DNA of 64,000 bases from contig OZ024808.1 of NCBI GenBank assembly GCA_964017045.1, positions 24,184,918 through 24,248,917 on the forward strand, given 5' to 3'. This document shows positions 37,221 through 47,700 of the stretch, piece after piece. Numbering within the stretch: position 1 is the stretch's first letter; each line of letters opens with the position of its first letter. The position numbers and the translations under genes were made by a program. The DNA comes from Omphiscola glabra (taxonomy: Eukaryota > Mollusca > Gastropoda > Lymnaeidae). A model generated the notes under the pieces. It was not told where the DNA came from. It was given only the letters and a program-made list of their open reading frames with translations, and did no database searches.

Positions 37221-40200
37221 TTTGTGTTTACTACTTCAGGTTATTTTAAAGTATATCTTAAACTTACTTTGTAATGTTATTTCTGTTAGGTGATCGGTAG
37301 GTTTAAAAAAAAAAATGTATATAGATGTAAACTAACGATTACAGATAAATAGCTACATACACAATAGCATGAATGTATATTTGAACGCTAGTCCCAGTCA
37401 TTTAAAAACATCATTAACAAATGATTAAATAGACACGAGCAATCCGTGTCGATATAACAATATATATAGTAAGCTTTAATAATAATTTTACATTACAAAT
37501 AATTAAACGTTCCGGCACTTGCCTTCATCAGTACAAGACATACACATAAGTAGGCTATTAATAAAATTGACATAATATATATAAAGGGAGATAAATCCCA
37601 CCTAAAAAATAGAAAACCATTATGGAAATTTTATTAATACTTATGTGTATGTCTTGTACTGATTGCAGGCAAGTGCCGAAAATTTTCATTATTTGTAATG
37701 TAACATTTTGATTAAAGCTCACTATATATGTTGTTATATCGACACAGATTGTTCGTGTCTATTTAATCTATTTTAAAGCTTTATGGCAGTCCAACACTTT
37801 TTATAATTAACAAAGGATGTACGCTGAATCTTAAAGTCTGTTCTTGTACTCTGTGACGGCGTTCGATTATTGCTTTAAATTGTGACGCCTTTGAAATGAC
37901 ATCTGCCATTTTAACGATCTAAAAATGAAATCTGCTATTTTAACCATTCAGAAATGATATCTGCTAATAGATACAGCAGCGATATGCAGACATTTAACCC
38001 AATAGATACAGTAGCGATATGCAGACATTTAACCCAATAGATACAGTAGCGATATGCAGACATTTAACCCAATAGATACAGTAGCGATATGCAGACATTT
38101 AACCCAATAGATACAGTAGCGATATGCAGACATTTAACCAACCAGATAAGGTAGCAATATAAAGAAATTTAAATAAATGTATTCTTTTTTTTTCCCAGGT
38201 TTGAGTTCCCTAACGAACGTGCATCCCCAAATAACCACACCAGAACCAACCACACCAATACCAACCACGGCAAAACCAACCACGGCAAAACCAACCACGG
38301 CAAAACCAACCACGGCAAAACCAACCACACCAAGACCAACTACACCAGCACCTACAACACCAAAACCAACTACACCAGCACCGACGACACCCAAACCAAC
38401 TACACCAGCACCAACAACACCACCGCCGACGACACCAAAACCAACTACACCAGCACCGACAACACCACCGCCGACGACACCAAAACCAACTACACCAGCA
38501 CCGACAACACCACCGACGACGACACCAAAACCAACTACACCAGCACCGACTACACCCACAACCACTACTCCAGACCCAACTACACCAGCACCAACGTCTA
38601 CCACAGCCAAAATAGGTAAGGTATACCGTCTTAACCATCTAACTGTGCAACTAGAATTGTTCCACGCATTTGGCAGGGGATGTATTATGCATTCACTGTA
38701 ATTGTTTAATAAAGTGTTTTTCTCAAATGAGAAAATCTCAGTTACGAGATGAATAATTTCAGCAATTAAATATCTCTGCTTCTATATTTTTAAAAAAAAA
38801 TAAAAAAATTTAACATTTCTTTGAACTCAGCTTTTCATTTTTTTGCCCTTTCTGCTTTTTTTGTGGGGATAAATAAACCAAATAATAAATTGTCAAAAAC
38901 TGCATCACCAAATTTTGTATCACATTAAAAAAACACCTTGAAAACGAAGTTTTTCGTATTTCCGGTAATCGAATATAAAATGTAATATGGGGCAATTTGG
39001 GGAGGGGGGGTGCTGAAAAACTTGATAAATCAAGTAACATACTTTATATGAATCCCAATAATTCATCGAAACCGCACATAATTTACACGCCCCTGAATTA
39101 TATTAATATTGAAATGACCCACCCGCTTTTACATCGCATACTTTTTTCACCAACTATTTCAGAATTTTTTTATTTTTTTTAAATTTTTTTTTTTGCACTA
39201 AGCGCACTTGCTATTTTTTTTTTTTAAGAATCTCAATTAGTCATAAGGAATTTCATTTTATCTTCCCCTTGAAAAAGAGGAAAAATGGATTTGGGGGGGG
39301 GGGGGTTTAAGGGTTAAAAATTTGAAAGAATGTGCTGCTATCGGCAACGTGTCTACGTTTCAGTTTCGGCTCGATAGGTTGAGGTGAAGTGGGTCAATTA
39401 ACCGTCCGAAGTTTTTGCCACCCAGCCACTCAGTCAGCCACAGACAAAAACTAAGTTTTTTTTAAGGATTTTAAAATACTCAATAAGATTTGGGACTATT
39501 ATAGCAGCCATGTGCTCTCCATTGGTTTCATAAGATTACCACGCAAAAATCCTGAAATCCTATTTGCAGCAGAGCAAAGAGTTCTATTTATTGATAACTC
39601 ACGGCCACGTATCACAACACAGATTTGAAAATGTCAAATATTTTTTGCCCGATGTTGGTATTAAGTTCTCGTAAACATCAGCTAATCATCGTGTTTTCAT
39701 ATTAAAATGTTTAAATTTCACAGATAAATCACTCACTTGCGTCAGATGTGACGGATCTTGTACAGGAAATGAGATCGATGTCACGTGTCCCGATGGATTC
39801 TGCTCGGTCACTGTGCAAGATGGCATGGGTGGCAGCCGAACAATTAAAAAAGGGTGAGAATCAGAAGAAGCCATCGGTAGCTAAAATGTGCTACATATTG
39901 GCTTGCAACAATGATCAACGTTTTATTTTATTATTTCGAAATTTTGGCTACTAAAAGCGTGTCGCGACACATTGCGCTTTATTGTCTGAAGCGCTCGCTG
40001 TAGTAATGACCTAATGACACATCGCGACACAATGTCTGAATCGCTTGCTGCAGTTATAGGCCTACTGAGGCATCGACTGAAGCACTCGCCTTGGCATAGG
40101 CCTATTGCTGAAGTGTAGCTTACGCGTCTGTTACGGCCTACTCTCGTTGTCTAGGGGCTTTTTCTATGATTCCAATGAGGTCCACACAATGACACAATTA

Positions 40201-41859
40201 CGTCCACAAATGTTACCGAGTTTCATAAGGCAATTCTTTATTCACTATGTACAACTGTGTTGTCTCTTCAGGAGACACTAATACCTAATCAAATATCTTC
40301 CTCACACACGTAATGGAATAAAACTCAGCAGGTGTTCATCACGTTCTCTCCTCACGGTCTCTAAACAACCTCTCTGTATTCTCTAAACAAATCTCTGATC
40401 TCTCTCGACTAACTAACACACTGTACTTTTATCCACGCGCTTGTTTAGTCATATTTCCCTTTCATCCAATGTTCACTCAGCTACAATAATACACTCGTAA
40501 CAACTCAAGGACCCAAAACGTGTTCACACTAACAACAGTGGTTCTCATACAAACTCTCACCATGCATGAACAACTTTCATACCTAAACATCAGGCTAACT
40601 AACTCTAGTTCACAACAGCGTCTTCTAAGTTGCTTCGTAAATTTGAACAAAAAATACATTGATCTACATTAAAATATTTAACCATTTTAGACGTAAGTTT
40701 TTGTTGTTAAAAAAAGGTGTCCACTTGGAACTCTATTTTCACAAAGACTTGTAGAGCATTGTTAAAAAACAAAATATATCAATGATTAAAACCTTTATAT
40801 GTCAAGATAACAATCATATTATTTAGCGGGTGTGTAATTAGAATACATTGGACGTATCTACTTCCTCACACGGACGCGACTTTTTTGTTGCAAAAATTAA
40901 GGTGGAATTCTGTAGGTGGCGTTTTGCGATTATATGGCCTGAATCGTGTGTCGAATGATGTGTACGTTTTATTTAAAATCTGTAATATGGAAAACACCGC
41001 TCTTTAATATCATATTCGAATGAAAATGCTGCCCATCTTTCACTCTGTCCATCTTTCAATCTGCCCGATTGCCATTCTGTCCATCTTTCATTCTGTCCAT
41101 CTTTCATTCTGTCCATCTTTCATTCTGTCCACCTTTCATTCTGTCCATCTTTCAATCTGCCCGATTGCCATTCTGCCCATCTTTCATTCTGCCCATCTTT
41201 CCATCTGCCCGATTGCCATTCTGTCCATCTTTCATTCTGTCCATCTTTCAATCTGCCCGATTGCCATTCTGTCTATCTTTCATTCTGTCCATCTTTCAAT
41301 CTGCCCGATTGCCATTCTGCCCATCTTTCATTCTGTCCATCTTTCAATCTGCCCGATTGCCATTCTGTCCATCTTTCATTCTGCCCTTATCCATTTTTCC
41401 ATCTTCCATTCTGCCTATCTTCCATTATGCCTATCTTCCATTTTGTCCGTCTTCCATTCTGCCTATCTTCCATTATGCCCATCTTCCATTATTCCCATAT
41501 TTCTGCCCATCTTAGCTGTTAAGACAACTTATTTGAAAGAAATATTGAACATAAAGATATGTTGAGACATAAGAAAATAAGATGCCATATTACAAACGAA
41601 GTCTTCTAAACATAATAATTCATTTAATTAATTAGACGAGTGTAAGCCTGGAACATTTATTTGTTTCATTAGGTGCTCAAACCAAAGCAAGTGCCAGATG
41701 TTTTGGATGGAGTGGAATACAGATCAGCTGTGCCAGAACATTATTGGAAATCCTGGAAACCCGTCCTATCAAGACGTGTCTTGCACATTTTGCTGCACTA
41801 GTGACCGCTGTAATGTCGACTTCGCCCAAATGAATGTATTTCGTGGTGTACGAAGATAA
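29249..41859 (+). CDS. Gene C: secreted three-LU-domain protein with long mucin-like linker
   Basis: Exons: 29249-29285, 30534-30658, 32377-32433, 33045-33183, 33657-33745, 34271-34339, 35002-35131, 38199-38615, 39724-39853, 41673-41859. Joined length 1380 nt, 459 aa plus TAA, no internal stop. Signal [13 protein letters not shown] then SCAAQQHAG. Domain 1: CFHC, PGC, ITC, VCSITYG, LKC, DC, SC, SQCQLCC, AC. Domain 2: ICPGTC, DIATC, VYC, FCEIV, GRC, AC, HPC, RCVWDCC, EC. Linker of about 139 residues of [15 protein letters not shown]. Domain 3: LTCVRC, GSC, VTC, GFC, GC, KC, LC, VSC, TFCC, then RCN. Twelve Cys per domain. Same phases as B, and closest to B by exon lengths (89-nt exon 5) and sequence. 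No GPI tail. Extracellular, function unknown. Confidence 0.88.
30235..30533 (+). repeat. Minisatellite that includes the exon 2 splice acceptor of gene C
   Basis: About eight degenerate units of 28-32 bp of the form ATGATATTTCTGTTCCACCA plus GGCTGTGTG. The last unit supplies the true acceptor (TTCTGTTCCACTAG then exon). Earlier units carry matching decoys such as TTCTGTTCCAACAG and ATGTTCCATCAG. Confidence 0.8.
30990..31490. repeat. 27-bp minisatellite in gene C intron 2
   Basis: Units such as CACAAATGTTCATAGAGAGG plus ACATGAA, about 18 copies. Long ORFs on both strands here (MNICVHV repeats, NTNVHRED repeats) are artefacts of a unit divisible by three. Confidence 0.95.
31845..32190. repeat. 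16-bp minisatellite in gene C intron 2
   Basis: About 20 copies of TGTAGCACCATGCCCC. A short TGGCGGAGATGTTCATACAG array follows exon 3 at about 32475-32550. Confidence 0.9.
33390..33554. mobile_element. Short TIR MITE, copy 2
   Basis: Ends TTAGGGTCGGTTCACACGAT and the complement of TAAGCGTCATTTCACACGAT. Same family as 7521-7711 but inverted. Lies in gene C intron 4; the matching intron of B lacks it. Confidence 0.75.
34405..34690. repeat. 21-bp minisatellite in gene C intron 6
   Basis: About 13 copies of CCAGATCAAAGACACCAAGG plus G. Gives false ORFs on both strands. Confidence 0.9.
36765..37035. repeat. 57-bp tandem repeat in gene C intron 7
   Basis: Five copies of about 55-57 bp with TTATTATTAAAATTATATTC, TTTTAGTCATCTATAAAAG and TAGCATTACTTACT, nearly identical. 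An (AT) run of about 60 bp follows at 37160-37218. Confidence 0.9.
37425..37766. mobile_element. Foldback MITE flanked by TTAA in gene C intron 7
   Basis: Arms of about 130 bp in inverted order: left begins ATAGACACGAGCAATCCGTG; right is the complement of ATAGACACGAACAATCTGTG. Shared inner phrases include TCGATATAACAA, TTACATTACAAATAAT and CAGTACAAGACATACACATA. TTAA lies at both edges (37425-37428 and 37763-37766), as for piggyBac-type target duplication. No ORF, about 60 bp loop. Confidence 0.8.
37970..38140. repeat. 35-bp minisatellite in gene C intron 7
   Basis: Five near-identical units of ATAGATACAGTAGCGATATG plus CAGACATTTAACCCA, about 60 bp before the linker exon. Same position and seed as the 11-bp array of gene B. 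Confidence 0.95.
38199..38615 (+). CDS. Gene C mucin-like linker exon
   Basis: 417 nt, phase 1-1: [17 protein letters not shown], then [15 protein letters not shown] and TTPPP units, ending TSTTAKIG. Opposite-strand ORFs here are shadows. Confidence 0.88.
38970..39480 (-). repeat. Dispersed repeat family copy, minus orientation, gene C intron 8
   Basis: Shares TATATTAATATTGAAATGAC, CCACCCGCTTTTACA, a G run near 39295, and GTGGGTCAATTAACCG with the copies at 25080-25530 and 60590-61110. Confidence 0.55.
41030..41515. repeat. Minisatellite in gene C intron 9
   Basis: Units of CCATCTTTCATTCTGT and CCATCTTTCAATCTGCCCGA plus TTGCCATTCTG. Related to the array in the same intron of gene B. Confidence 0.9.
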
Positions 41860-41874
41860 TCATTAAATATAATC

Positions 41875-41880
41875 AATAAA
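41875..41880 (+). terminator. Poly(A) signal of gene C
   Basis: AATAAA 16 bp after the gene C stop codon, in the context ATAATCAATAAAACAATC. Gene B has the same 3' region but lacks the AATAAA hexamer. Confidence 0.55.
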
Positions 41881-42239
41881 ACAATCATGATTTAATTACA
41901 TTCATTTGCATATTTATTCCGATAGAGTATATGCTATCAAAATTTATTTTTGTTTAAAAATATTTTTTTTAAGGATAGCACTGCTTAAAATTCGGATTCT
42001 CTGTATTGACGAAACGCAGAAATTTCAAATCGGTGTGAGGGAGACAGAAATAGATTTGAATATTTCTACTAAACAACAGCATATCCATTCTAAACTTATA
42101 AGAAAACTATTATTTATTAGTTTAATCTTTTTTTCTTTTCTTTTGAAAAAATAAGAAGGTGATTGGTCCTCACTATTTTGATTGTAGATAACATACTCCA
42201 ATGAACTTAAGTGTATATTTATAAGAATAAAGAGCACAT

Positions 42240-42680
42240 CTTATGCTTATACGTACCATACGGGCCCCATGAACAACTTATGCTTATACGTACCATACGG
42301 GCCCCATGAACAACTTATGCTTATACGTACCATACGGGCACCATAGACAACTTATGCTTATACGTACCATACGGGCACCATAGACAACTTATGCTTATAC
42401 GTACCATACGGGCCCCATGGACAACTTATGCTTATACGTACCATACGGGCACCATAGACAACTTATGCATATACGTACCATACGGGCCCCATGGACAACT
42501 TATGCCTATACGTACCATACGGGCCCCATGGACAACTTATGCCTCTACGTACCATACGGGCCCCATGGACAACTTATGCCTATACGTACCATAAAGGTCC
42601 ATGCACATCTTAGGCTTTTCGGTACTATACGGGCCCCGGGCACATCCTAGGCATTTCGGTACAACAGGAGCTCCAACGAC
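42240..42680. repeat. 37-bp minisatellite between genes C and D
   Basis: About ten units of CTTATGCTTATACGTACCAT plus ACGGGCCCCATGGACAA. False ORFs on both strands. Confidence 0.95.
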
Positions 42681-43139
42681 GAGGATCATCCTAATTAAAC
42701 AGAGTGGTTGGTTACCATTTTTGTTGACTAGCATCAAAATGTCTACTCTTTCGACTGATTCACCCCCACCCTCCGAAAAACTCACAATTGTTTTCTTTAA
42801 AGTTTAAAAAGTTATGGAGGCCCTCTCCCGACACCGCCACACCCGCATCCCCTCACACCCCAACCCCCTCCCCCCTTACTCCAAACAAAAGTTATCGGGA
42901 CAGCGATGTTTGGTTGTGTTGTTCCCTTACGTTAACAGGACTCGAAAGTTACGGTCCCAACCATTCCCTGATCAAGTTATTTTCCGTCCACGTCACCTGT
43001 CATCACTTTATATCAGCGTGGTTACTGTTTAAGTAGTACTTGACTTGTACGGCAGTGTGTAGTCCGAATAAGGAAAAATGTATTTGCGGGTATTAGGTAA
43101 TTGTTGCATTTAGTTTGCGCTTATCCAGTTTCTTTCGCG

Positions 43140-43258
43140 ACACTGAAACACTATCTGAAACATTATCTGAAATACTATCTGAAACATTATCTGATATACT
43201 ATCTGAAACATTATCTGAAATACTATCTGAAACATTATCTGAAACATTATCTGAAAAG
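43140..43258. repeat. 24-bp ACATTATCTGAAATACTATC repeat
   Basis: About five 24-bp units of alternating ACTATCTGAAAC and ATTATCTGAAAT between C and D. Confidence 0.85.
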
Positions 43259-43639
43259 ACTAACTTAAACACCATGCTCCTCATTTCAGCTTTTCCCATA
43301 TCTCGTGCTAAGTATGTCCTTTTAACACTCAAACATTGATATTTAAAAAAAAAAATAATATGCAAATTGAATTATGCAAATACAATTCCTGCTCTGTAGC
43401 AAAGATTGAAGAATTATTTTTATTTTTACAAAATATACAATTTATTTTCGAAAAGACAAAAGAAAAACCCATCGAAAAACATTTCATATAATAATCCTCT
43501 ATTAAGCAAAATATCGTTTTTTCGTTTCGTTTTATTTTGCTACAGAAAATTAGCTGCGTATTTAGTTTTACAATTTAAATTAAGTGGTAGAAGGTTAAAA
43601 CATACACGTTTAAATATCGAATCTTAGGGGAAAAACGAG

Positions 43640-44045
43640 AGTAAAGTAAGAGAACGACGATGACAAGGAGGACAAAGAGTTCATGAAGGACAATGAGGAC
43701 AAGGAGAACAAAGAGGACAAGGAGGACAATGAGGACATGGAGGGAAATGAGGACAATGAGAACAAGGTGGATAAGGATGACTATGACAACATGGAGGACA
43801 AGGAGGGCAATGAGGGCAATGAGGACGGAGAGAAGAAAGAGAGCAAGGTGGCCAAGGAAGACAATGAGAAGAGATAGAAAAAAAAACCGGAAAAAGAGGA
43901 CGGTGAGGACGAAGAGAAAGAAGAGAACGAAAAGAACAATCGAGGACAACGAGAACAGTGAGTACAGAGATAACAAAGAGGACGGAGAGGACAAGAAAAA
44001 CAATGAGGGCAAAGTAAACAAAGAGGAGAAAAATAACCAAAAGAA
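43640..44045. repeat. AGGACA-type polypurine array upstream of gene D
   Basis: Units such as AAGGAGGACAATGAGGACAT; counterpart of 28328-28545 upstream of gene C, but about twice as long. Confidence 0.85.
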
Positions 44046-44603
44046 TTTACATTACTCTGCATTCAACGTACTTGGTCTTTGCACTTGAATGTCAGTTTGA
44101 TTTCAGAGGCAATCACTTACAAAAAGTATAGACTTTTTAAACACAAATTTATTTTGTAATTAATCAAATGGAAGAACTATTTTAACTTATTACGTAGTCC
44201 ATTATAAATTTACTGATTGTTAAATATATATTTTTAAGGGAAAAAAATAGATTGATTGATAAGGTCAACATTGATTTAAAATGAATCCCTGCAGCCAGGT
44301 AGTCTTATCTAGGACAGGTCAGGAGTGTTGACGCCTTAAGTCACGACAAGAACTTAAGAGAAAGGAACAACGATTCTTAAATAGGACTTTGTACATTGTC
44401 ACACCGCAGCTTTTCTAATAGTTTGTGTCCAACAATATTGTTGTTGGTGTCATCAAGAAATCCTGTAATAACTTAAAGATAAGATTGTATTACCTAATAA
44501 AACAACTCCTTGACCTTTTAACTTGTGCTATGTTGGTAGCTTATGGCAAAAGAAGTCACCAAGATAACCCCTTAAGATGTTCCTATGCTTGTGAGAATCC
44601 CTG

Positions 44604-44617
44604 TTATCTGAAATAAT
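44604..44617 (+). promoter_or_regulatory. GATA-type site upstream of gene D (one half decayed)
   Basis: TTATCTGAAATAAT in the same context (GAGAATCCCTG) as genes B and C, 84-97 bp before the ATG. The first half (TTATCT) is intact; the second is changed from TGATAAG. Confidence 0.45.
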
Positions 44618-44700
44618 TTCAATCGTACAAATTGTTTCCGGTGCAACATTTTTTTTTTTATTTATTAAAGAAAACAGGGGCACCACATTTTTTTTTCAAC

Positions 44701-44737
44701 ATGTGGAAGGAAGCGCTTGTATTTTTTCTGTTTTTAG
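44701..44737 (+). CDS. Gene D signal-peptide exon
   Basis: 37 nt, MWKEALVFFLFL, phase 1 out at GGTGAG, same layout as gene C. Splices to 46230. Confidence 0.85.
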
Positions 44738-47700
44738 GTGAGAAATCATATCCTGTATGTGTATGTTAGATAATATGGTATGTGCCATCTCATCTCTAAT
44801 CTACAGATAGCATTCGAAAGTTTTGTGGCTGTATCTCGCTTGCCGTTACATGGTTTGAAAAAATTTAAAATGTTTAAAGATTTTGCTCGGTAAATAAGCA
44901 GTACGTAACAAAGGACTGAAAACCAGTATAGACGGAAAACGCTACCACATTTAGTGGTACTAACAATATTCATTTTAATATACTATTAAATATTCTACAC
45001 TAATACAAATTCAAATATAACCACACACAAAAAAAATACACCAACTTACGGCACAGTAAGAGAAAAGGTACAATCCTCGAAAGATACAAACAGTAATTGA
45101 CACACAAATGAAGAGTACAAGTATATCACATCTCATAAATGTCTAGGGCAGTGGTACTCAACCTTTCTAATGCCACGACCCTTTAATATATAATCTCATG
45201 TTGTGCGACCCCAAACCACAAAAATATTTTCCTTGCTACTTCATAACTGTAGGGTATATGTGTTTTCTGATGGATTTAGGCGACCGCTGAGAAAGGGTCA
45301 TTCAACCCCCAAGGGGGTCGCGACCTACAGGTTGAGAACCGCTGGTCTAGGGGAATTTGCAACAATCTCCCCCAGCTAGGAGAGCTGCCGGTTCATATTT
45401 AGGGATTTAATCAGAACCATCTTGAAAATAAATTCTAGAAATTGCGTCACATGACACTATTCCGTAGAAACAAAGTAGAACGAAATGGTACGTAAACAAA
45501 CGTGTCCCACTGAAAGAGGCGGGGTGGGTAAAAGGAGTGGTACAGCACATTTAATTGATGACGTCAGTATCCAACAAAACACTGGGGAGTCAAGTGGTTG
45601 TGGCTAAAAGGCTAAACCTAGGCCGTCACACATACTATAACAACGTGCAGCTCCAGCAATGTGATGGCATGAACATTTGACTGCAGTACCCACGTTAAGA
45701 AGTTTTGAACACTAAAGCTGTCTAATTGAAATATGTTCATCACATACACAATGTAATTTTAAGTTCATTCACTTAGGGTCTTAGAGAGATACATTTTTAA
45801 AAAATAAATAAAATGTATCCATTGATGTCATTTCAGTCTTATGCAGGAACGTAAATTCCCCCCCCCCCCTCCCCCGCTTGTAAATTAAAAAAACATGAAA
45901 GTCTTAAAACAATCGCTAAGACAAAATCCAATTGCTTTCATGTGATGTGAGGAGACTCTAAAATGCGGTGGATGAAAAGGCATGAGAAAGTCTGTAAATA
46001 AAGGAAGAGGGGGATATTTAAATTAGCATCGAAAGAGTTGCGCGAGGGTTAGAGGGTAATGATGTTCCAGTTCAACCTGACCTTGGTCTGATGGCGTAAC
46101 TTTTTTCGTGGTTTTTTTTTTGTTGTTGTTTTTTTGTGCTTATTTAACTCAGTTCTTTAGAAACTTAAGATGGTATTCTAGTACGTTAGTTCCACCAGAG
46201 CTGTGTGTTCGATATTTCTGTTCCAGCAGGTTGGTGTGTTGCTCAGCCGCATGCAGGCTTAGATCCGCAAGTGTCCGTCGTCTGCTACCATTGTGACACT
46301 CACGCTCGCCATTTCCCAGCATGCCTCAGTGAGCCTGTCACGTGCCACGCAGACGAGGTAGGATCCAGGCAACGATATTTAAATGATTGTTTTTGTAAAT
46401 TAATTAAAATTTTTTAAAAGTACCGTGATGTCATATTTCTTTTCCGTGGTTATGATGATAAATATTGTATTTTATAATAATATTTAAAAAAAAAAATAAT
46501 AAATTAAAAAAAAATATTTTTGGCTTGATAACAAATCTCTATCTTATAACTGACACATACAACAAAAATGATATTTTTAAAAATATATAGAACACTTCAG
46601 TGAAACAAACTTCTTAAGCTGAGTTGCCGTAATGTACACAGTACCCAACACAATGATGCATGTGCGGAAGTTAGATTTAAAACATAGCTGTCTCCAGTTG
46701 GCTTGGCCCGTGGTCTGCTTGCAACAACTTTTTAACAACGAGGCGTAAATAATTAACGTAACATTTGTTTGACCTTGTTTCAGATAAATTTGTAGATGTA
46801 AGTCTATGGTTTGCTCAGTCCTCTCTAACGACGCAATTAGGTATATTTAATAGCCACTATTTTTAATATTTCCCAAGACATTAATTCAATCTTTGTAAAT
46901 TATTTTTCCTCGTGACCTCATTCCAGGTATGCTCTATATCCTATGGTAATGACCTACCTTCTTTAAGGTGCCAGAAATCTCCCGTAAGTAGACCTCATAC
47001 TGGATCAATCGCTGGATTAATCCAATACAAACTTAAATGCACCAATTTGTAAATCATTTGTATTAACTTCGCCTTTGTGTGTTGCTGGAAAAATCTTAGG
47101 ACGGCTACTAGACCAACTTTTTCATCAAGCTATTGAGCTGAAACTTAACGCGTAGACTCGTTACCGATGATAACACATTGCATAAAATTTTTTGCACCAG
47201 GCCCAAACCTCAACCCTTTTAAATCAGATTTTCCTATGGTTCATGGGGAAGATGATATAAATATGAGAGCTGCGCTAAATGAGTTTATTTTAAAATCGCA
47301 AGTGCGTTGGATGCGTAATATTTTCTTCTATTTTTCTGAAATTGTTGGGGAAATAAATCTGCGTTGTGAATGCGGGTGCGTCATTAGGATATCAACGTAA
47401 TTCAGATACGTGAAAAACATTTTCTGTTGTGAGCCTTGGGGAGAGCACTAATTGGGATTCTTATAAACTGTGTTATTTGTATGCATTTTTTCATGTTCTG
47501 CTCCATCCACGGCCCATTATTGTTCGATGTAACATTTCAAAAAGGATTTACACGAAAAACGTTGTCCTAAGGCAGTGGTCGGCAAATCGCGGCTCGTGAA
47601 CCGCATGCGCTCTTTAGACCTGAGAGCGACTCGGCCAGTCGTCAACAAATCGGATTTGACTCTGAAAAACATGGTTCTTGAAATTTGGCTAAAATGTTTA

